Of a stretch of DNA of 64,000 nt, positions 58,052 to 64,000 are shown piece after piece. The stretch lies in assembly GCF_025244905.1 (NCBI RefSeq), contig NZ_CP104285.1, positions 2,542,001 to 2,606,000 on the forward strand. Reading direction: 5' to 3'. The first letter of the stretch is position 1. Each line of letters opens with the position of its first letter. The stretch comes from Enterobacter mori. GTDB lineage: Bacteria; Pseudomonadota; Gammaproteobacteria; Enterobacterales; Enterobacteriaceae. The notes beneath the pieces are model-generated. The model did not search any database. It saw only the letters and a list, made by a program, of their open reading frames with translations, and was not told where the DNA came from. The position numbers and the translations under genes were made by a program.

Positions 58052-60550
58052 TTAAGGAGAATTTTCCGGAATATCCTGAAACATCGTTTTGAGCTCAGGC
58101 ACGCACGAACCGCAGTTCGTCCCGCAGCGTAAACGTTGTCCCAGCGCTGAAACGGAATCACACCCTCCGGCAATCGCCTCGCGTATCGCATTCTCCCCGA
58201 CGCTGAAGCAGCTACAAATAATGCGTCCCGGATCCACAACCCTCCCCACGCTCTGCCCGTTCAACAACGCGTGACGCTCGGCAAGCAGCACGGGTGGCGA
58301 CTGGAAAGCGGCTTCAATGACCGGGTGTGCCAGTTCCGGTAACGTCGTTCCCTCCCAGAAGCCGAGCATCAATTGTCCCTCATGCCAGGCCAGCACGCTG
58401 CTGCGCTCGCCGGTTTGCGCAACCTGCAGCTGCCAGCCCCGACCGCTGGCGTAATCCATGACCCACGGCAGCAAGGGTTTGTCAGTCGCTAACGTCAGAC
58501 GAGAGGCTTTGCGCCACCAGTAAACGGAGGACGGCAGCTCCGGCAGCTCACGCGCATAAAGCTCCCCCTGCCAGCCCGGCTGCCAGGGCATGATCCTGAC
58601 GGCGGTTTGTTTACTCTCCGGCTGGCCTGACGCGGGATCGCAGCGACTTTCCACCAGGGCATTCACCTTCCCCTGCCGCGAAAATGCAGCATTCCAGTGC
58701 ATCGGAAGAAACACTTCTCCCCTCTTCTGCCCCTCGTTAAGACGGACGCGGGCAACCATCACCCCGCGAGGAGAACTGATCCGCGCCAACTGTCCGTCGC
58801 ACAGCCCAAACCGCGTGGCATCTGAACGACAAATCTCAACCTGCGGCTCGGCAATATGCTGCATTAATTTTGGGACATATCCCGTGCGGGTCATGGTGTG
58901 CCACTGGTCGCGAATACGTCCGGTATTAAGCAGCAGTGGGTAGAGCGCATCGACCCTCGTGCCAGGTAACGACGGGTCAACGGGGACGATCTGCCTGCGG
59001 GGAAAATCACCTGCGCGCCATTGATACGGCTCCAGCGCATCCCATTCCTCGTGGTTCAATGCTGCCAGTTCGCCCAGGTTCAGCGCACGTTCGCCGGTAT
59101 TTTCAAACGCCGTCAGCGCCGCATGTTCACAAAAAATGTCCCGCGGATGTTCCCAGGCAAAGGCTTCGCCATAGCCCAGCCTTTTAGCGACCTGGGCAAT
59201 AATCCACCAGTCCGGCTTTGCCTCGCCCGGCGCGGGCAGAAACGCGCGCTGGCGCGAAATGCGTCGCTCAGAGTTGGTTACCGTACCGTTTTTCTCGCCC
59301 CAGCCCAGCGCCGGAAGACGAATATGGGCAAACCGGCTGGTGTCCGTCTCCTGCATCACTTCAGAAATAATCACCAGCGGACAGGACGCCAGCGCCTGAC
59401 ACACCGCGTGACTGTCCGGCAGCGATACGGCGGGGTTAGTGCCCATAATCCACACCGCCTTCACCTCGCCGCGGGCGATGGCGTCAAACAGTTCTACCGC
59501 CATCAGGCCTGGCGTCTGCGCCAGCCGCTCGGTTCCCCAGAAACGCGCCACCCGCGAGAGATCGTCCGGCTCGAAATTCATGTGTGCCGCCAGCTGGTTC
59601 GCCAGCCCGCCTACTTCCCGCCCGCCCATGGCGTTTGGCTGTCCGGTCAGCGAAAACGGGCCGCAGCCCTGACGATTGAATTTGCCGCTGGCAAGATGGA
59701 CGTTGATGATGGCGTTGCACTTGTCGCTGCCGCTGGTGGACTGATTGATCCCCATGGTGTAGAGCGTGATGGCGCGAGGTGCCGTCATAAACCAGTCGTA
59801 AAAGGTGCCAATATCCTGCGGCGAAAGACCGCAAAATGCCGCCACGCGCTCAACGGGCCACTCATCCGTTCCCTGAATCAGGTTCAGCAGGCCGACAAAT
59901 AATCCGGCATCGCTCCCCGCCGCAAGCGCCAGATGCAGGTCAGCAATATCGCAGGTGGCGGTGCTGCGCGGGTCAATCACCACCACCTTCATCTGCGGAT
60001 TGTTGTGCTTTGCCTGCACCAGCCGCTGATACAGCACCGGATGGGTCCATGCAGCGTTGGATCCCACCAGCACGACCAGATCGCTGTTTTCCACATCCTC
60101 ATAGCTGCACGGCACCACGTCTTCACCGAAGGCGCGCTTGTAGCCGACCACCGCCGAAGACATGCAGAGCCGGGAGTTGGTATCAATGTTTGCCGCGCCG
60201 ATAAAACCTTTCATCAGCTTGTTGGCAGCATAGTAGTCCTCGGTTAAGAGCTGGCCGGAGGCGTAAAACGCCACGGCCTGCGGTCCCCATTTATCGATGA
60301 CCTCCGCGAGTCGCTCGCCTGCCGCCCCCAGCGCCTGCGACCAGCCCACCTCAACACCGTCAACAACGGGGCGCAGCAATCGCCCCTGTAACCCCGTCGT
60401 TTCCCCCAGGGCAGACCCTTTCACGCACAGGCGGCCAACGTTCGCAGGATGGGTTTCGTCCCCCCGAACGCTGACCGCTCCACCTTCCACACTGGCGACT
60501 ACGCCGCAGCCAACCCCGCAGTAGGGGCACGTTGTCCGGGTTTCCGTCAT
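58052..60550 (-). CDS. nasA: Assimilatory nitrate reductase catalytic subunit NasA
   Basis: 832-residue cytoplasmic molybdoenzyme reducing nitrate to nitrite for nitrogen assimilation. The N-terminal 4Fe-4S motif is CPYCGVGCG with RLCVKGSALG; Mo-bis-MGD-binding stretches include NSRLCMSSAVVGYK, with the Mo-ligand Cys, and GQPNAMGGREVG. The C-terminus adds a BFD-type 2Fe-2S domain (IICSCFSVGENAI and RLRCGTNCGSCVPEL), as in Klebsiella NasA. ATG 60550 overlaps the stop of the upstream gene (ATGA), so 14 further open codons are not used. It is the last gene of the nas operon. E. coli K-12 has no nas genes. Confidence 0.94.
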   Translation of the reverse strand: MTETRTTCPYCGVGCGVVASVEGGAVSVRGDETHPANVGRLCVKGSALGETTGLQGRLLRPVVDGVEVGWSQALGAAGERLAEVIDKWGPQAVAFYASGQLLTEDYYAANKLMKGFIGAANIDTNSRLCMSSAVVGYKRAFGEDVVPCSYEDVENSDLVVLVGSNAAWTHPVLYQRLVQAKHNNPQMKVVVIDPRSTATCDIADLHLALAAGSDAGLFVGLLNLIQGTDEWPVERVAAFCGLSPQDIGTFYDWFMTAPRAITLYTMGINQSTSGSDKCNAIINVHLASGKFNRQGCGPFSLTGQPNAMGGREVGGLANQLAAHMNFEPDDLSRVARFWGTERLAQTPGLMAVELFDAIARGEVKAVWIMGTNPAVSLPDSHAVCQALASCPLVIISEVMQETDTSRFAHIRLPALGWGEKNGTVTNSERRISRQRAFLPAPGEAKPDWWIIAQVAKRLGYGEAFAWEHPRDIFCEHAALTAFENTGERALNLGELAALNHEEWDALEPYQWRAGDFPRRQIVPVDPSLPGTRVDALYPLLLNTGRIRDQWHTMTRTGYVPKLMQHIAEPQVEICRSDATRFGLCDGQLARISSPRGVMVARVRLNEGQKRGEVFLPMHWNAAFSRQGKVNALVESRCDPASGQPESKQTAVRIMPWQPGWQGELYARELPELPSSVYWWRKASRLTLATDKPLLPWVMDYASGRGWQLQVAQTGERSSVLAWHEGQLMLGFWEGTTLPELAHPVIEAAFQSPPVLLAERHALLNGQSVGRVVDPGRIICSCFSVGENAIREAIAGGCDSVSALGQRLRCGTNCGSCVPELKTMFQDIPENSP

Positions 60551-63500
60551 GAGGCCTCCGCACGCATCACTATCGCGTCGTTCCCGACCCACACCTTGCC
60601 GTCTTCAATTTTTACCGGCCAGGCGCGCACCGCAGGTTCACCGTTCTCCAGCTGGCAGCCATCGCGCAGGCGAATGCGCTGCTTGTAGAGCGGTGAAATC
60701 ACCACCGGCTCGCCCGCCGCATCGCCGAGAATGCCGCGTGAAAGCACGTTTGCGCTGCTTCCCGGCTCCCTATCGTCGAGGGCGTAAACTCGCTGTCCGA
60801 AACGGAACAGTGCAATCGATTTGCGGCCAAGACGCGCGCCAATGCCCGCCTGCTCAGGAATGTCGTCGATGCCGCAGATTTCCTGCCAGCGCTTGCTTTC
60901 ATCCGACGGCGCGACATTCACCGCGGTGCGGAACAGCGCCAGACGATTGGGATCGCTGAGCGTGGTTTGCCATTCGCACTGATACGTCTCTACCACCCTC
61001 GCCATCTCCTGCTCCAGCTCGTGGGCGATACCCAGGCTGTCGTTGATGATCACCTCGCGCAGATAATCGAGGCCGCCTTCCAGGTTGTCCATCCAGGTGC
61101 TGGTGCGCTGCAGGCGATCCGCCGTGCGAATGTAGAACATCAGGAAACGGTCAACGGTGCGGATCAGCGTTTCGTCGTCAAGATCGCTGGCAAAAAGGTC
61201 CGCATGGCGCGGCTTCATCCCGCCGTTACCGCACAGATAGAGGTTCCAGCCCTTGTCGGTGGCAATCACCCCTACATCTTTGCTCTGCGCCTCAGCGCAC
61301 TCGCGGGTACAGCCTGAGACCGCCATTTTGATTTTGTGCGGCGCGCGCAGGCCCTTGTAGCGATGCTCGAGCCTGACCGCGAGGCGGGTGGAATCCTGCA
61401 CGCCGTAGCGACACCAGGTCGAACCGACACAGGATTTCACCGTGCGCAGGGATTTCCCGTAGGCGTGCCCGGTTTCAAACCCGGCCTCCACCAGCGCCTG
61501 CCAGATCTCTGGCAGCTGTTCCAGGGTGGCGCCAAACAGGTCGATTCGCTGCCCGCCGGTGATTTTGCTGTACAGGCCGTAGCGTTTCGCGATCTGGCCG
61601 ATGGCGATCAGCCCGTCTGCGGTCACTTCCCCGGCGGGCATCCGCGGCACGATGGAATACGTCCCGTCCTTCTGGATGTTGGCGAAGTAGCGGTCGTTGG
61701 TGTCCTGCAGCGGCAGGTGCGCCGGTTTCAGCAGATACTCGTTCCAGCAGGATGCGAGCACCGACCCCACCAGTGGCTTACAAATTTCGCACCCGTGCCC
61801 CTGACCGTAGCGGCTGATGAGCTGGTCAAAAGTGCGAATATGGTTAACGCGCACGAGGTGGTAAATCTCCTGGCGCGAGTACGGAAAGTGCTCACAGATA
61901 TCCTTTTTCACCTCCACGCCCTGCTCCGCTAGCTGGAACTCCATCACTTGCTTCACCAGCGCGCTGCAGCCCCCGCAGCCCGTCGCCGCTTTGGTGCACT
62001 GCTTGATGGCGCCGATGTCCGTCGCGCCCGCGCTCACCGCCTGGCAAATATCGCCTTTGCTGACGTTATGACACGAACAGATCTGTGCGCTTTCCGGCAG
62101 CGCCGCCACGCCGAGCGCTTTTGGCGCACTGCCTGACGACGCGGGTAATATCAGCGTTTCCGGCTCTTTTGGCAGGCTGATGCCGTTAAGCATCATTTGC
62201 ACCAGCGTGGCATATTCACTGGCATCCCCCACCAGCACGCCGCCGAGCAGCGTTTTGCCATCGTGGCTGACCACGATTTTCTTGTAGATTTGCTTCGGAC
62301 CGTGCGTCCACTGGTAGCTCAGCGCCCCGGGCGTGCGCCCGTGAGCGTCGCCGAACGAGGCCACGTCCACACCGAGCAGCTTGAGTTTGGTACTCATATC
62401 CGCGCCGGTGAAGGTTTTCTCCTCACCTGCCAGCGCGGCGGCGGCCACCCGTGCCATCTGATAACCGGGCGCAACCAGGCCAAAGATTTTTCCTTCCCAC
62501 AGGGCGCACTCGCCGATGGCAAGCACGTCCGGATCGGAGGTCCGGCAGCCGTCGTCAATGCCGATCCCGCCTCGCTCGCCAATAGCCAGCCCGCAGCTGC
62601 GCGCCAGCGCGTCCTGCGGACGAATACCGGCAGAAAAGACCACCATGTCCGTTTCCAGCTGTTCGCCATCGGCAAAGTGCAGCACCAGTCCGCCGTCCGC
62701 GGTGGCAATCTCCGTCGTCGCTTTACGGGTGTGAACGCCAACGCCCAGCGCCTCGATTTTCTTGCGCAGCATCGCCGCGCCGTCGTTGTCGAGCTGCACC
62801 GCCATCAGATTGGGCGCAAACTCCACTACGTGGGTTTCCAGCCCGAGTTGCTTCAGGGCATTCGCTGCCTCCAGCCCCAGCAGCCCACCGCCAATCACCA
62901 CTCCGCGGCGCGAACCCGCCGCATGCGCCGCAATCTTGTCCAGGTCGTCAAGGGTGCGGTAGACAAAACAGCCCGGCAGATCGCTGCCCGGTACCGGTGG
63001 GACGAACGGATAAGAGCCGGTCGCCAGCACCAGTTTATCCCAGTGGGTTTCGTGCCCGCTGGCGGTGCGCACCACGCGCGCATCGCGGTCGATGGCGACA
63101 ATCTGCTGCGACAGGCGCAGCTCAATGCCGTTGTCGGCAAAGAAATCCCCTTCCACCAGCGAGAGCGACTCTGCGCTGCGGCCGCCAAAATATTCCGACA
63201 GATGCACGCGGTCGTAAGCGGCATAGCGCTCTTCGCCAAAGACGATTATCTGGTACTGTTCATGTAAATTGCGGTTCACGCAATCTTCGAGAAAATGATG
63301 GCCGACCATACCGTGCCCAACCACCACCAGAGTAGGTTTTGTCATAGCGTTCTGTCCTGCAACCTGCGGTTGCGTAGTGAAACGATCGAACAGCCAGTCC
63401 GCACGTGCGGGCGCAGCCGTTGCCAGTAAATCGGTAAATGTTGCCGCACTGCGGCAGTCCCCCATCAGCAGCACGCCTGCCAGCGCCCCCTGATGGATCA

Positions 63501-64000
63501 GTAAACGACGATAGTGACGGGTCAGCGGATCCCATGCGCTCCAGACCACATCGCCCTCCTGCTCTGCCGCGCGCCCAAGGCTGAACAACTCCACGCCGGT
63601 CACCTTGAGGCGCACGCCGTTGTCGGTGAGGGTAAACGGCACGGTAACGTCTTCGGCCAGCCGCGCGGCGAGGATATCCGCCTGCGCCATGCAGGGGGCG
63701 ACCAGACCAAACGTCTGGCCGTCAATTTCACAGCACTCGCCAATGGCGTAGACGTTCGGCTCGGAGGTCTGCATCTGGTGATCCACCACGATGCCGCGCG
63801 CGCAGCGAATGCCGCTGGCCTGCGCCAGCGAAACGTTCGGCTGCACGCCGGTTGCCAGCACCACGCGCGCGGCGGCGACGCTGTGCCCACTGAGCAGCGT
63901 CACGCTGTTGTCGTTAATTGCCGCGATGCCGGAGGAAAGCTCGCAGCGCACGCCCCGCGCCGCCAGCGCCTCTTCCAGCAGCATTCCGGCCTGCTGGTCC
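60547..64000 (-). CDS. nasB: Assimilatory nitrite reductase: NasC-like + NirB + NirD continuous frame (5' cut by edge)
   Basis: Open frame of 1150 visible codons, still open at the window end. Residues read from the edge: FAD oxidoreductase C-terminal part of NasC type (about 210 residues: LATGVQPN, VYAIGECCEIDGQ, GVLLMGDCRSAAT); then from Met at 63345 a full NirB: FAD/NAD(P)H domains (TLVVVGHGMVGHHF, GGGLLGLEAANALKQLG, VLAIGECALWEGKIFGLVAPG), two BFD-type 2Fe-2S segments (ICSCHNVSKGDIC; GCEICKPLVGSVLA), and the siroheme/4Fe-4S half (CVGSTWCRYGVQD; SGCTRECAEAQ). The last 100 residues are a NirD-like Rieske-fold domain lacking Rieske ligands. It reduces nitrite to ammonium. In Klebsiella nasC and nasB are described as separate; here no stop divides them. 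AGGA lies 9 nt before Met 63345, so internal initiation is possible. Confidence 0.88.
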   Translation of the reverse strand, partial: DQQAGMLLEEALAARGVRCELSSGIAAINDNSVTLLSGHSVAAARVVLATGVQPNVSLAQASGIRCARGIVVDHQMQTSEPNVYAIGECCEIDGQTFGLVAPCMAQADILAARLAEDVTVPFTLTDNGVRLKVTGVELFSLGRAAEQEGDVVWSAWDPLTRHYRRLLIHQGALAGVLLMGDCRSAATFTDLLATAAPARADWLFDRFTTQPQVAGQNAMTKPTLVVVGHGMVGHHFLEDCVNRNLHEQYQIIVFGEERYAAYDRVHLSEYFGGRSAESLSLVEGDFFADNGIELRLSQQIVAIDRDARVVRTASGHETHWDKLVLATGSYPFVPPVPGSDLPGCFVYRTLDDLDKIAAHAAGSRRGVVIGGGLLGLEAANALKQLGLETHVVEFAPNLMAVQLDNDGAAMLRKKIEALGVGVHTRKATTEIATADGGLVLHFADGEQLETDMVVFSAGIRPQDALARSCGLAIGERGGIGIDDGCRTSDPDVLAIGECALWEGKIFGLVAPGYQMARVAAAALAGEEKTFTGADMSTKLKLLGVDVASFGDAHGRTPGALSYQWTHGPKQIYKKIVVSHDGKTLLGGVLVGDASEYATLVQMMLNGISLPKEPETLILPASSGSAPKALGVAALPESAQICSCHNVSKGDICQAVSAGATDIGAIKQCTKAATGCGGCSALVKQVMEFQLAEQGVEVKKDICEHFPYSRQEIYHLVRVNHIRTFDQLISRYGQGHGCEICKPLVGSVLASCWNEYLLKPAHLPLQDTNDRYFANIQKDGTYSIVPRMPAGEVTADGLIAIGQIAKRYGLYSKITGGQRIDLFGATLEQLPEIWQALVEAGFETGHAYGKSLRTVKSCVGSTWCRYGVQDSTRLAVRLEHRYKGLRAPHKIKMAVSGCTRECAEAQSKDVGVIATDKGWNLYLCGNGGMKPRHADLFASDLDDETLIRTVDRFLMFYIRTADRLQRTSTWMDNLEGGLDYLREVIINDSLGIAHELEQEMARVVETYQCEWQTTLSDPNRLALFRTAVNVAPSDESKRWQEICGIDDIPEQAGIGARLGRKSIALFRFGQRVYALDDREPGSSANVLSRGILGDAAGEPVVISPLYKQRIRLRDGCQLENGEPAVRAWPVKIEDGKVWVGNDAIVMRAEAS

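Overview
The window is a chromosomal segment from an enteric gammaproteobacterium of the Enterobacter/Lelliottia/Klebsiella type. The gene order from topA to ychO follows the well-known E. coli/Salmonella order (topA, yciN, sohB, yciK, btuR, rluB, yciO, yciV, trpLEDCBA, ompW, yciCB, yciA, tonB, yciI, cls, yciU, oppFDCBA, ychE, adhE, tdk, hns, galU, rssBA, ychJ, purU, tyrosine tRNAs, narIJHG, narK, narXL, ychO). The proteins are close to, but not identical with, the E. coli ones as I remember them. An assimilatory nitrate (nas) operon of the Klebsiella type at the right edge and several insertions or replacements point away from E. coli itself. The species cannot be fixed from the sequence alone.

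Layout. 1-6.7 kb: 5' part of topA, then DNA/RNA maintenance and cofactor genes (yciN, sohB, yciK-btuR, rluB, yciO-rnm). 6.7-13.5 kb: a complete trp operon with TrpR operator, leader peptide and attenuator. 13.7-15.1 kb: yedEF, a sulfur/selenium-type transporter and TusA-like pair, in the place where E. coli has yciGFE. 15.1-21.5 kb: ompW, yciCB, an IroN/FepA-type siderophore receptor with a Fur box, yciA, tonB and yciI. 21.5-24 kb: an accessory patch with a MarR-GNAT fusion and its palindromic operator, leuE, a lipoprotein and yciY. 24.1-26.9 kb: cls, yciU and a Kv-type potassium channel with a C-terminal zinc ribbon, at the locus that carries kch in E. coli. 26.9-32.5 kb: oppABCDF. 33-43.5 kb: ychE, adhE, tdk, hns, galU, rssBA, ychJ, purU. 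43.6-45.4 kb: two identical tRNA-Tyr genes, a REP element and a divergent Lrp-type regulator/DMT exporter pair. 45.4-64 kb: a nitrate block.

How the genes work together. The nitrate block joins sensing (NarX-NarL), transport (NarK), respiration (NarGHI with chaperone NarJ) and assimilation (NasA plus a very long nitrite reductase fusion that runs off the right edge). FNR-type palindromes lie upstream of narG and narK, and NarL-type heptamers lie around them. The iron theme is a TonB-dependent catecholate receptor placed about 1.3 kb from tonB, both with Fur-like sites. The trp operon is complete, with intact feedback and catalytic motifs.

I did not find a convincing wholly new multi-gene system, CRISPR array, prophage or insertion sequence. 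The most unusual items are the NasC-NirB-NirD continuous reading frame, the channel replacement at the kch locus, the MarR-GNAT gene with a 39-bp palindrome over its ribosome binding region, and the nar terminator embedded in the coding sequence of the neighbouring convergent transporter.
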